A stretch of DNA of 64,000 nucleotides from Ectopseudomonas guguanensis. Lineage in GTDB: Bacteria > Pseudomonadota > Gammaproteobacteria > Pseudomonadales > Pseudomonadaceae. Location of the stretch: positions 62,001 through 126,000 of the forward strand of contig NZ_FNJJ01000006.1 of the NCBI RefSeq assembly GCF_900104265.1, in the 5' to 3' direction. Shown one piece after another: positions 55,048 to 64,000 of this stretch (the stretch's first letter is position 1; the number at the start of each line of letters is the position of its first letter). A program made the translations under genes and the position numbers. The notes beneath the pieces are model-generated. The model was not told the DNA's origin. It worked only from the letters and a program-made list of their open reading frames with translations, and ran no database searches.

Positions 55048-56931
55048 TCAGATCAGCCACCGATAGAAGGCGTGTTCGGCGCGCAAGGCCTCGGCCAGAT
55101 TGGCGGCCTGACGGAAACCATGGCGTTCTTCGGCGAACAGGTGATATTCCACCGGTAAATCTCGACGGCGCAGCGCCTCGACCATGGTTTCGGTCTGGCT
55201 TGGCACCACCACGGCGTCCAGCGCGCCCTGGAAGAAAATCACCGGCGCCCTGATCCTGTCGGCCTGCAACAGCGGCGTACGACTTCGATACCGCTCGGCA
55301 TCCTGCTGTGGGTCGCCGATCAGCCAGTCCAGATAATCCGCCTCGAACTTGTGGGTGACCCGGCGTAGCGCCAGCGGGTCGCTGACGCCATAGAGACTGG
55401 CGCCGCCACGCAGCTGCGGCAGTTCGGCGAGCGCCCGCAACGCGCTGAAACCGCCAGCGCTGCCGCCGCGCACGAAGACTCGCTGCGGGTCGATACGGCC
55501 CTCGCCGGCCAGTGCTTCGATGGCTGCACGAATGTCCTCGACCTCCAGCTCGCCCCACCCGCCCGCCAGACGCAGGCGATAGGCGCGGCCGTAGCCACTG
55601 CTGCCACGGTAGTTGAGATCGAGCACGGCGAAGCCGCGCAGCGTCCAGAAGGCGATGCGCGGATCGAACACCGGGTAGCAGGCTGAAGTGGGCCCGCCGT
55701 GCAGGAAGATCACCAGTGGCGGGCGTTCCTTGGTGAAAACCGGCGAGTAGAAAAAGCCATGGCAGTGCTCATCCTCGCCCACTGTGCAGCTAAACGGCTG
55801 CGGCCGGGCCAGATGATTCTCGCTCAGGGGCGCCTCACCCCCAGCAAGTATTCGCGGTGCGCCATCGCTGCGGCGAATGGCGAGCACCGTTGGTAGACGG
55901 TCCGGCGCAGCGGCGATGCAATAGAAATGCTCGGCATCGGCGGTCAGCGAGCGGAAGCGGGTGAAATCTCCAGCCAGCCGCCGCTCGTAGGGTGTCGCGG
56001 GGCCGCCTAGGCCGTGCGCACCATTGGCCATGGAGGCGAGAGGGTTGGTGCGCATGGCGCACCCTACGAGAACTGCTCTCCCCTGCTCGAAACGGGTCAG
56101 CAGAAACTCATCGCTTTCCAGCGGCAGATAGGTTCGGCCGCCCAGTTGCCAGGGCGCGGGGACGTGATCGCAGGAAGCGCCCTGAGGTTGCGCTTGCCCA
56201 TCGACACACCAGGGTTGCCACCAGCCGGCTTTGTCGCTCAGTACCCAGAGCCGGCCCTGCGCATCGAAACGCGGCTGCTGCAGGGCCTGATCGCTGCCCT
56301 GCCCGGCCAGTATGCGGGTGCGTTCGCCAGACTCGCGCTGGCACAGGCGCGTGGCGACCCAGGGCTGGTAGGGGCGATCCCATTCGATCCAGGCCAGACG
56401 CTGGCCAGTGGGGTCGGCCACCGGTGCGGCATAAAAGTCCGCGCCCTCGATCAACACCTGGCGATGGCCGGTGAGGCCGATACGCACCAGGCGATGCACC
56501 ACTGCGCCGCCTTCGTGGCTTTCCTCCACCGCCAGCAGCGCCTGCCAGGCGGGCACGAAGGACAAGTCGCCGTAGCGGCAGTGAGGCTGATCGGTACTTG
56601 GGTAGGGTGCGCCGTGCGCACCGCCGTCCAGGCCAATATCGATGCGATAGACCTGCTGATCACGCTCATTGACGAAGGCCACGCCCTGCTCCGTGGCGCA
56701 GCAGGCGCCGCCGCCGTACTCATAGACGCGGCTGCGCGCGGAAAACCCCGGCGGCGTCAGCTCGCACACCACGCCGTCGCGACAGAAGAACAGTCCACAC
56801 CGCGCCAGCCCGGGATCGAATGCCACCCACAGCACGCCACCATGAGCAGCGTGCAGCTCGGCGAAATCGGCGCTGGCGGCTGCGGCCTGTTCGGCGCTCC
56901 AGATCGAGTCCGGGTCAGTCATGCCTTGCAT
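55048..56931 (-). CDS. pqqH: S9-family peptidase PqqH
   Basis: A 627-residue prolyl-oligopeptidase-type protein at the pqqH position. The N-terminal beta-propeller is followed by an alpha/beta-hydrolase domain with the nucleophile in [11 protein letters not shown] (near 489), the Asp in GALDAVV (near 572) and the His in EERHGFR (near 604). It is thought to assist PQQ precursor processing, though evidence is limited. Two copies of a GGTGCGC/GCGCACC palindrome (56047-56067, 56602-56622) lie in frame in the propeller and add residues such as GGAHGAP. It overlaps pqqE by 13 bases; an ATG at 56922 is an alternative start. Confidence 0.85.
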   Translation of the reverse strand: MQGMTDPDSIWSAEQAAAASADFAELHAAHGGVLWVAFDPGLARCGLFFCRDGVVCELTPPGFSARSRVYEYGGGACCATEQGVAFVNERDQQVYRIDIGLDGGAHGAPYPSTDQPHCRYGDLSFVPAWQALLAVEESHEGGAVVHRLVRIGLTGHRQVLIEGADFYAAPVADPTGQRLAWIEWDRPYQPWVATRLCQRESGERTRILAGQGSDQALQQPRFDAQGRLWVLSDKAGWWQPWCVDGQAQPQGASCDHVPAPWQLGGRTYLPLESDEFLLTRFEQGRAVLVGCAMRTNPLASMANGAHGLGGPATPYERRLAGDFTRFRSLTADAEHFYCIAAAPDRLPTVLAIRRSDGAPRILAGGEAPLSENHLARPQPFSCTVGEDEHCHGFFYSPVFTKERPPLVIFLHGGPTSACYPVFDPRIAFWTLRGFAVLDLNYRGSSGYGRAYRLRLAGGWGELEVEDIRAAIEALAGEGRIDPQRVFVRGGSAGGFSALRALAELPQLRGGASLYGVSDPLALRRVTHKFEADYLDWLIGDPQQDAERYRSRTPLLQADRIRAPVIFFQGALDAVVVPSQTETMVEALRRRDLPVEYHLFAEERHGFRQAANLAEALRAEHAFYRWLI

Positions 56932-58073
56932 ATGATCCGCGAGGCCTTCTCGTTGCGATACTGCAGGGCATCCAGCCCCAGCGGCGCCTCATCGGCCTGG
57001 CGGCGTGCGGCAAGAATCACCTCATGGTGCGCCGACTTGCCACACACCGGGTCGGCGTTGCTGGCATCGCCGGTGAGCATGAAGGCCTGGCAGCGACAGC
57101 CGCCGAAATCCTTGTGCTTCTCATCGCAGCTGCGGCACGGCTCGGGCATCCAGTCGTCGCCACGAAAGCGGTTGAAGCCGAAGGAATGCCGCCAGATATG
57201 TTCGACGCTGTGCTCGCGCACGTTCGGGAACTGCACCGGCAGCTGCCGCGCGCTATGGCACGGCAGCGCGGTGCCGTCCGGGGTGATGTCGAGAAACAAG
57301 TTGCCCCAGCCGTTCATGCAGGCCTTGGGCCGTTCCTCGTAGTAGTCGGGAGTGACGAAGATCAGCTTGCACGGGTGGTTCTCCGCCGCCAGCTTGTCGC
57401 GCCACTGGTTGGTGATGCGCTCGGCGCGCTCCAGCTGCGCACGGGTTGGCAGCAGGCCGGCGCGATTGAGCTCGGCCCAGCCGTAGAACTGGCAGGTGGC
57501 GAGTTCGACGAAGTCAGCCTCCAGCTCCAGGCACAGCTCGATGATGCGCTCGATATTGTCGATGTTGTGCCGGTGGGTGACGAAGTTGAGCACCATCGGG
57601 TAGCCGTGGGCCTTGACCGCGCGGGCCATGGCCAGCTTCTGCGCGAAGGCCTTCTGCGAGCCGGCCAGCAGGTTGTTCACCTCCTCGTCGGCGGCCTGAA
57701 AGCTGATCTGGATATGGTCCAGCCCGGCATCGGCAAACTCGGCGATACGTGCTTCGGTCAGGCCGATACCGGAGGTGATCAGGTTGGTGTAGTAGCCCAG
57801 GCCCCGCGCCGCCGCGATCAGCTCGGCCAGATCCTGACGCACCAGCGGCTCGCCGCCGGAAAAGCCCAGCTGCGCCGCGCCCAGCTCACGGGCCTGGCGA
57901 AATACCTCGATCCACTCGGCAGTGCTGAGTTCGGCGCCCTGCTTGGCGAAGTCCAGGGGATTGGAGCAGTACGGGCACTGCAGCGGGCAACGATAAGTCA
58001 GCTCGGCCAGGAGCCAAAGCGGTGGCCCTGGTTCATGACCTGCTTTAGCGAAGCTCGATCCAGAACTGTGCAT
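56919..58073 (-). CDS. pqqE: PQQ biosynthesis radical SAM protein PqqE
   Basis: A 384-residue radical SAM enzyme that cross-links Glu and Tyr of PqqA. The SAM cluster motif is CPLQCPYC (Cys29, Cys33, Cys36), with [10 protein letters not shown] nearby. The C-terminal SPASM domain cysteines appear in [17 protein letters not shown] and [18 protein letters not shown]. The ATG at 58073 has GAGGT upstream and overlaps the end of pqqD by 29 bases. Confidence 0.97.
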   Translation of the reverse strand: MHSSGSSFAKAGHEPGPPLWLLAELTYRCPLQCPYCSNPLDFAKQGAELSTAEWIEVFRQARELGAAQLGFSGGEPLVRQDLAELIAAARGLGYYTNLITSGIGLTEARIAEFADAGLDHIQISFQAADEEVNNLLAGSQKAFAQKLAMARAVKAHGYPMVLNFVTHRHNIDNIERIIELCLELEADFVELATCQFYGWAELNRAGLLPTRAQLERAERITNQWRDKLAAENHPCKLIFVTPDYYEERPKACMNGWGNLFLDITPDGTALPCHSARQLPVQFPNVREHSVEHIWRHSFGFNRFRGDDWMPEPCRSCDEKHKDFGGCRCQAFMLTGDASNADPVCGKSAHHEVILAARRQADEAPLGLDALQYRNEKASRIICKA

Positions 58074-58323
58074 GGGCCACCTCGATAAAGGCCAGGATGT
58101 CTTCGTCGATGCCGGGCACATCGGGGAAGCGCTGGTGCAGGTTGTCGATGATCTCGGCCACCGAACGCTTGCCATCGACCTGCTGGAGAATCTCACCGGC
58201 GCTGTCGTTGAGCTTGATCATGCCTTCCGGGTAAAGCAATACATGGCAACCCTGGGCCGGTTCGAACTGCAGGCGGAAGCCGCGGCGGATGGCGGGGACA
58301 TTGGGCAGGATGGTCGAGGTCAT
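58045..58323 (-). CDS. pqqD: PQQ biosynthesis peptide chaperone PqqD
   Basis: A 92-residue PqqD. It binds PqqA and presents it to PqqE. Typical elements are [23 protein letters not shown] and [21 protein letters not shown]. The ATG at 58323 gives the usual [10 protein letters not shown] beginning; an earlier in-frame start runs through an inserted palindromic repeat and is rejected. It is separated from pqqC by that repeat pair. Confidence 0.95.
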   Translation of the reverse strand: MTSTILPNVPAIRRGFRLQFEPAQGCHVLLYPEGMIKLNDSAGEILQQVDGKRSVAEIIDNLHQRFPDVPGIDEDILAFIEVAHAQFWIELR

Positions 58324-58340
58324 GGTTGCGGCTCCGTGAT

Positions 58341-58395
58341 GGTGCGCGCGGCGCACCCTACAAAGAACTCGTCCGTAGGGTGCGCCGTGCGCACC
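58341..58395. repeat. Inverted pair of GGTGCGC/GCGCACC palindromic repeats
   Basis: Two copies of the element, one as GGTGCGCGCGGCGCACCC (from 58341) and one in the opposite direction ending GCGCACC at 58395, face each other between pqqD and pqqC with GTAGGG tails inward. Further copies are at 56047-56067, 56602-56622, 60503-60523, and degenerate ones at 59173-59188 and 60455-60472. This is a dispersed REP-like family confined here to the pqq region. Confidence 0.75.
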
Positions 58396-58408
58396 AGTGT
58401 CTTGCGGC

Positions 58409-59161
58409 TCATAACGCTATCCCCCGATGCCAGACACGCTCGGCCGTCACCGTGTGATACGGCGGGCGCTCCAGCTCGTAGGCCATGCTAATGGCGTCGA
58501 GCATGCTCCACAGCACATCCAGCTTGAACTGCAGGATGTTCAGCATGCGTTCCTGCGCATCACGGGTGCGGTAGTGCTCCAAGGTAATGCGCAGGCCATG
58601 CTCGACGTCGCGCCGCGCCTGGCTCAGACGATTGCGGAAGTAGTCGTAACCGGCCGCATCGATCCACGGGTAGTGCTGCGGCCAGGCGTCCAGGCGCGAC
58701 TGGTGGATGGTCGGCGCGAACAGCTCGGTCAGCGAGCTGCTGGCCGCTTCCTGCCAGCTGGCGCGGCGGGCGAAGTTGACGTAGGCGTCGACGGCGAAGC
58801 GCACGCCGGGCAGCACCAGCTCCTGCGACAGCACCTGCTCGCGGTCAAGGCCGACCGACTCGGCCAGGCGCAGCCAGGCTTCGATACCGCCATCCTCACC
58901 CGGTGCACCGTCATGGTCGAGGATGCGCTGAATCCACTCGCGCCGCGTTTCGCGATCCGGACAGTTGGCGAGGATCGCCGCATCCTTGAGCGGGATATTG
59001 ACCTGATAGTAGAAGCGGTTGGCCACCCAGCCCTGGATCTGCTCGCGGGTGGCGCGCCCTTCGTACATGGCGCGATGAAACGGATGATGGATGTGGTACA
59101 GCGCGCCCTTGGCGCGCAGCGCCTGCTCGAACTCGGCAGGTGTCATGGCAGCTTGGCTCAT
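58409..59161 (-). CDS. pqqC: Pyrroloquinoline-quinone synthase PqqC
   Basis: A 250-residue cofactor-free oxidase of the heme-oxygenase-like fold, performing the last ring closure and eight-electron oxidation to [26 protein letters not shown] and the conserved [22 protein letters not shown] and [16 protein letters not shown] segments are present. Length is normal. It lies 23 bases after pqqB. Confidence 0.97.
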   Translation of the reverse strand: MSQAAMTPAEFEQALRAKGALYHIHHPFHRAMYEGRATREQIQGWVANRFYYQVNIPLKDAAILANCPDRETRREWIQRILDHDGAPGEDGGIEAWLRLAESVGLDREQVLSQELVLPGVRFAVDAYVNFARRASWQEAASSSLTELFAPTIHQSRLDAWPQHYPWIDAAGYDYFRNRLSQARRDVEHGLRITLEHYRTRDAQERMLNILQFKLDVLWSMLDAISMAYELERPPYHTVTAERVWHRGIAL

Positions 59162-59184
59162 CAGAACTCCCCGGTGCGCACAGC

Positions 59185-60099
59185 CTACAAAACGATGCTC
59201 ATGCCATCGAACGCGACCTCGATGCCGTGGGCGTCCAGCTCGGCACGCTCGGGCGAATCCAGGTCGAGAATCGGGTTGGTGTTGTTGATATGGATAAGGA
59301 TCTTGCGTGCGGTCGGCAGACCGTCGAGCAACTCGATCATCCCGCCGGGACCGCTCTGGCAGAGGTGGCCCATCTCGCTACCGAGCTTGTCGCCCACCTC
59401 GCATACGCGCATCTCGTCGTCGCGCCACAGCGTGCCGTCCACCAGCAGGCAGTCGGCGCGGCGCATCCAGCCCAGCAGTTGCTCGTCCACCTGGCCCAGG
59501 CCGGGGGCGTAGAACAAGGTTCCGCCCGTGCGCAAGTCCTCGATGAACAGGCCGATGTTGTCGCCCGGATGCGGATTGCCGCGATGCGGCGAATACGGCG
59601 GCGCGCTGCTGCGCAGGGCAATGGCGGTGATGCTCAGCCCAGGACAGGCGGGGATGGTGAACGGCTTGGCATCCAGCTCGATCAGCCGGTGCTGCAGGCC
59701 GCCGTTCCAGTGGCTGAGCATGTTGAACAGGGGAAAGCCGGTGGTCAGGTCTTGATGGACCATCTCGGTGCACCAGACCTGATGCGGGCAGCCTTCGCGC
59801 AGGGTCAACAGGCCCGTGCAATGGTCGATCTGGCTGTCGAGCAGGACGATGCCGGCAATCGCCGTGTCGCGCAGTTTGCGCGCAGGCTGCAGCGCCGGAA
59901 AGGCTTCGATCTGCGCGCGAATGTCAGGCGAGGCGTTGCACAGGATCCACTGCTCGCCTTCGTCGGATATGGCGATGGACGACTGCGTACGCGGCTGCGC
60001 GCGCAGGGTACCGGCGCGCACGCCGCGGCAGTTGCGGCAGTTGCAGTTCCACTGGGGAAAACCGCCACCGGCGGCGGAACCGAGAATCTGGATATGCAT
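59185..60099 (-). CDS. pqqB: PQQ biosynthesis protein PqqB
   Basis: A 304-residue metallo-beta-lactamase-fold protein, beginning [19 protein letters not shown]. The metal-binding region reads [17 protein letters not shown]. Recent work on the family indicates that PqqB hydroxylates tyrosine in the PQQ precursor. Length and position between pqqA and pqqC are standard. Confidence 0.97.
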   Translation of the reverse strand: MHIQILGSAAGGGFPQWNCNCRNCRGVRAGTLRAQPRTQSSIAISDEGEQWILCNASPDIRAQIEAFPALQPARKLRDTAIAGIVLLDSQIDHCTGLLTLREGCPHQVWCTEMVHQDLTTGFPLFNMLSHWNGGLQHRLIELDAKPFTIPACPGLSITAIALRSSAPPYSPHRGNPHPGDNIGLFIEDLRTGGTLFYAPGLGQVDEQLLGWMRRADCLLVDGTLWRDDEMRVCEVGDKLGSEMGHLCQSGPGGMIELLDGLPTARKILIHINNTNPILDLDSPERAELDAHGIEVAFDGMSIVL

Positions 60100-60146
60100 G
60101 GCGGATTACCAGGGGGATGCCCCGGACGGGCCGGGGCCAGGAGCGA

Positions 60147-60218
60147 TCAGCGGTTGGCGAAATACATGGTCACTTCGAAGCCAATACGCAGGTCGGTGTA
60201 GGCGGGTTTAGTCCACAT
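60147..60218 (-). CDS. pqqA: PQQ precursor peptide PqqA
   Basis: A 23-residue peptide, too short for usual gene callers. It reads [20 protein letters not shown] plus three residues, with the Glu and Tyr of EVTMY that are fused to form PQQ. AGAGGA lies upstream of the ATG at 60218. It heads the pqqABCDE genes and is separated from pqqB by 47 bases, where a higher pqqA transcript level is usual. Confidence 0.97.
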
Positions 60219-60576
60219 GGTGCGGTCCTCTTTTTATGGCGCCGGGGCATTCCGGCACCCTCATTAAGCCCCCGCCAGGCAAGAGGCCAAATGGTACTTT
60301 GGGATGAATCGGCACTGGCATTGGTAGGTGACGCTATCAATAGGCATGGATCGCCCCGCGAAGGTTCCGGTCATCGCCGCCCCTGAAACATGTGCCAATA
60401 AAAAACGCGGCCGAAGCCGCGTCGCGATAAGGGTCTGCTGCCGTGCTTCGGGCAGGGTACGCTGCGCGCACCGAGGGATCATTCTTCCAGCAGGGCACCA
60501 GCGGTGCGCACAGCGCACCCTACGCTTTCAAGAAGACCGCACGCCGGAGCGAACATGCGGCCTCATGCATCAGTAA
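60219..60576. promoter_or_regulatory. pqqA promoter region and exaC terminator
   Basis: No gene is visible. Leftward, the first 170 bases upstream of pqqA should hold its promoter; a hairpin GGCGCCGG/CCGGCACC lies at about 60238-60259. The strong terminator of exaC and palindromic repeat copies fill the rest. Confidence 0.5.
60396..60421 (-). terminator. Terminator downstream of exaC
   Basis: CGCGGC (60406-60411) and GCCGCG (60416-60421) close a CGAA loop (TTCG on the minus strand), followed leftward by GTTTTTTATT. It separates exaC from pqqA. Confidence 0.85.
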
Positions 60577-62097
<1,521 letters not shown>

Positions 62098-62429
62098 GAT
62101 GCTGACCTCTCTTGTTGTCGGAGCCCGCTGCCAATCGGGGAAGCGAGTCATGCTTCGATCTTAGGAAGGCCCCCGCGACCTCGGTATGCGCCCATGGCAC
62201 AGATCGTCTCGTCATTTGGTAGTAGAGCGGCGAGCGGTCTGGCACGGGTCATTTGGCAGCAAGGTGGCAGGGCTGCGAAGGCTAAAGGCTAGACCCGTTC
62301 GCTTCGCCTTGCGTTCCCGGATACGAAAATTCGCCCCGTGACATTTCGAAGCAGCTCGCAACGGGCCAGTGGGAGCCGGAAACGACGATGGCCGGACAAA
62401 GTCCGGCCATCGTCTGCCACATCAACCGA
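62098..62429. promoter_or_regulatory. exaA-exaC intergenic region
   Basis: A 332-base gap without a recognisable gene. It holds the exaA terminator at 62384-62414 and presumably the exaC promoter. An exaB cytochrome c gene expected near this position is absent: no CxxCH coding stretch was seen. Confidence 0.5.
62384..62414 (-). terminator. Hairpin downstream of exaA
   Basis: A 14-bp perfect stem (62384-62397 with 62401-62414) around AAA lies 15 bases past the exaA stop. The T run on the minus strand is short (GTTTCC), so termination may be partial or the hairpin may protect the mRNA end. Confidence 0.65.
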
Positions 62430-64000
62430 TCAGCGCTTGGCGACCAGCTCCTTCGGCAGCTTGAAAGTCCACAGCATGCCGCCCTGGTTCAGGTGCTTGA
62501 CGCGTTTGGCCACCTCGCCGCCCCACAGCGGTACCGCACCACCCCAGCCGGACAGCACCGAGACATACTGCTCGCCGTCCATCTCCCAGGTCACGGGCGA
62601 GCCGATCACCCCCGAGCCGGTCTGGAACTCCCAGACCTTCTCGCCGGTCTTGGCGTTGAACGCCTGCAGGTAGCCTTCCGGGTTACCGGTGAACACCAGG
62701 TTGCCCTTGGTGGTCAGCACCCCGCCCCACAGCGGCGCGTAGTTCTTGTGGCGCCAGACTTCCTTGCCGGTCTTCGGATCGATGGCACGCAGGACACCGA
62801 TGTAGTCCTCGTTCAGCGGCTTGATGGTGAAGCCGGCGCCCAGGTAGGCCGCGCCCTTCTTGTAGGCGATGTCCTCGTTCCAGATGTCCATGCCCCATTC
62901 GTTGGACGGCACATAGAACAGGCCGGTGTCCTGGCTGTAGGCCATGGGCATCCAGTTCTTCGCGCCGAGGAAAGCCGGCGCGGCGAACACGCTCTTGCCC
63001 TTCTCTGCCGCGCTCGGCGAACCCGGGCGGTTGCTATCGTCGTAGATCGGCCGGCCATTCTTGTCCAGGCCCTTGGCCCAGGTGATCTTGTCGACGAAGG
63101 GGAAGCCGCGGATGAACTTGCCGTTGGTGCGGTCAAGCACGTAGAAGAAGCCGTTACGGTCAGCGGTGGCCGCCGCCTTCACGGTCTTGCCGCCTTCCTG
63201 ATAGTCGAAGGAGACCAGCTCGTTGACGCCGTCAAAGTCCCAGCCGTCGTGCGGGGTGGTCTGGAAGTGCCACTTGATGCTGCCATCGTCCGGGTTCAGG
63301 GCCAGGCGCGAGGACGAGTAGAGGTTGTCACCCGGGCGCAGGTGCGAGTTCCACGGCGCCGGGTTGCCGGTGCCGAAGAACAGCAGGTTGGTGTCAGCGT
63401 CGTAGTAGCCGCCCAGCCAGGGCGCGGCGCCGCCGGTCTTCCAAAGGTCGCCCGGCCAGGTCTTGCCGGCCTCGCCGCCGCTGATACCGTTCTCGACGGC
63501 CTTGCCGTCCTTGTAGACGTAGCCCATGTGGCCTTCGACGGTCGGACGACTCCACAGCAGGTCGCCATTCTTCGGATCATAGGCTTCGATCTTGCCGACC
63601 ACGCCGAACTCGCCACCGGAGACGCCGGTGATCAGCTTGCCACCCACCACCAGCGGCGCTGCTGTGATCGAATAACCGGCCTTGTGATCAGCCACGCGCT
63701 TGCTCCACACCACCTTGCCGCTGTCCTTGTTCAGCGCCACCAGCTTGGCGTCCAGGGTGCCGAAGATCACCAGATCGTCGTACAGGGCGACACCACGGTT
63801 GATCACGTCGCAGCAAGGGCGAATGTCGTCCGGCAAGCGGGCTTCGTACTGCCACAGCTCACGCCCGGTGCGCGCATCGACGGCGAACACTCGTGAATAG
63901 GAGGCGGTGACGTACATCACGCCGTCCTTGATCAGCGGCTGCGCCTGCTGGCCGCGCTGCTTCTCACCGCCGAAGGACATGGTCCACACCGGGCGCAGCT
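62430..64000 (-). CDS. exaA: PQQ-dependent ethanol dehydrogenase ExaA (5' end outside window)
   Basis: The 523 C-terminal residues of a periplasmic quinoprotein alcohol dehydrogenase; the N-terminus with signal peptide lies beyond 64000. The eight-bladed propeller is evident from repeated tryptophan-docking motifs ([24 protein letters not shown]-like, [16 protein letters not shown]). [10 protein letters not shown] holds the vicinal disulfide ring unique to these enzymes, and [14 protein letters not shown] lies in the PQQ site region. It oxidises ethanol and passes electrons to cytochrome c550. All pqq genes needed for its cofactor follow on the same strand. Confidence 0.95.
   Translation of the reverse strand, partial: LRPVWTMSFGGEKQRGQQAQPLIKDGVMYVTASYSRVFAVDARTGRELWQYEARLPDDIRPCCDVINRGVALYDDLVIFGTLDAKLVALNKDSGKVVWSKRVADHKAGYSITAAPLVVGGKLITGVSGGEFGVVGKIEAYDPKNGDLLWSRPTVEGHMGYVYKDGKAVENGISGGEAGKTWPGDLWKTGGAAPWLGGYYDADTNLLFFGTGNPAPWNSHLRPGDNLYSSSRLALNPDDGSIKWHFQTTPHDGWDFDGVNELVSFDYQEGGKTVKAAATADRNGFFYVLDRTNGKFIRGFPFVDKITWAKGLDKNGRPIYDDSNRPGSPSAAEKGKSVFAAPAFLGAKNWMPMAYSQDTGLFYVPSNEWGMDIWNEDIAYKKGAAYLGAGFTIKPLNEDYIGVLRAIDPKTGKEVWRHKNYAPLWGGVLTTKGNLVFTGNPEGYLQAFNAKTGEKVWEFQTGSGVIGSPVTWEMDGEQYVSVLSGWGGAVPLWGGEVAKRVKHLNQGGMLWTFKLPKELVAKR

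Overview
The window is Pseudomonas chromosome carrying a defence-rich genomic island of about 41 kb. The right part (41.2-64.0 kb) is core genome in a typical Pseudomonas order: thrS-infC-rpmI-rplT-pheS-pheT-ihfA-merR-tRNA-Pro, then a polyamine-type FAD oxidoreductase, a PA2778/PA2779-like pair, and the ethanol-oxidation block exaA-exaC-pqqABCDE-pqqH-ercA-ercS. Gene content, GC-rich codon use and REP-type palindromes support Pseudomonas; the species cannot be fixed from sequence reading alone.

The island lies between two direct repeats exactly 41,000 bp apart (about 165-258 and 41165-41258). The right copy is the 3' part and terminator of an intact tRNA-Pro(GGG). The left copy is the displaced tRNA fragment. 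A tyrosine integrase sits at the left end, away from the intact tRNA. A repeat of the motif ATTGGCAAC occurs just inside both ends and probably forms the integrase arm sites. No relaxase, type IV secretion or phage structural genes were found.

Island layout: (1) 0.4-4.7 kb, integrase, AlpA-like regulator, unknown AT-rich gene and a DUF3987/YfjI-like ATPase. (2) 5.0-11.5 kb, an accessory cassette found in many proteobacterial islands: zinc-ribbon/glycine-zipper protein, DUF932, YqaJ exonuclease, Cys-rich Gp3-like protein, XRE regulator, lipoprotein, LprI-like protein and RadC, with terminator-like hairpins before several genes. (3) 11.7-12.7 kb, an inovirus Gp2/YfjJ-like replication-type protein and a second AlpA. 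(4) 12.8-24.8 kb, a long co-directional defence operon: CoiA-like protein, SNF2-type helicase, DUF4391, type III methyltransferase, DarT toxin, DarG antitoxin and type III restriction subunit. (5) 24.9-28.4 kb, an ABC-three-component system with a restriction-endonuclease-like effector. (6) 28.6-31.4 kb, a HelD-like UvrD helicase. (7) 31.4-34.4 kb, a type III-like retron: candidate msr-msd RNA, phosphoribosyltransferase-wHTH effector and reverse transcriptase. (8) 34.5-40.5 kb, a Gabija-like OLD nuclease plus UvrD helicase with two further same-strand genes, one encoding an HExxH protein.

At least four separate defence modules are stacked in one mobile island. The best candidates for undescribed biology are the helicase/DUF4391/Mod/DarTG/Res operon, the retron and its RNA, and the two genes downstream of the enlarged Gabija-like pair.
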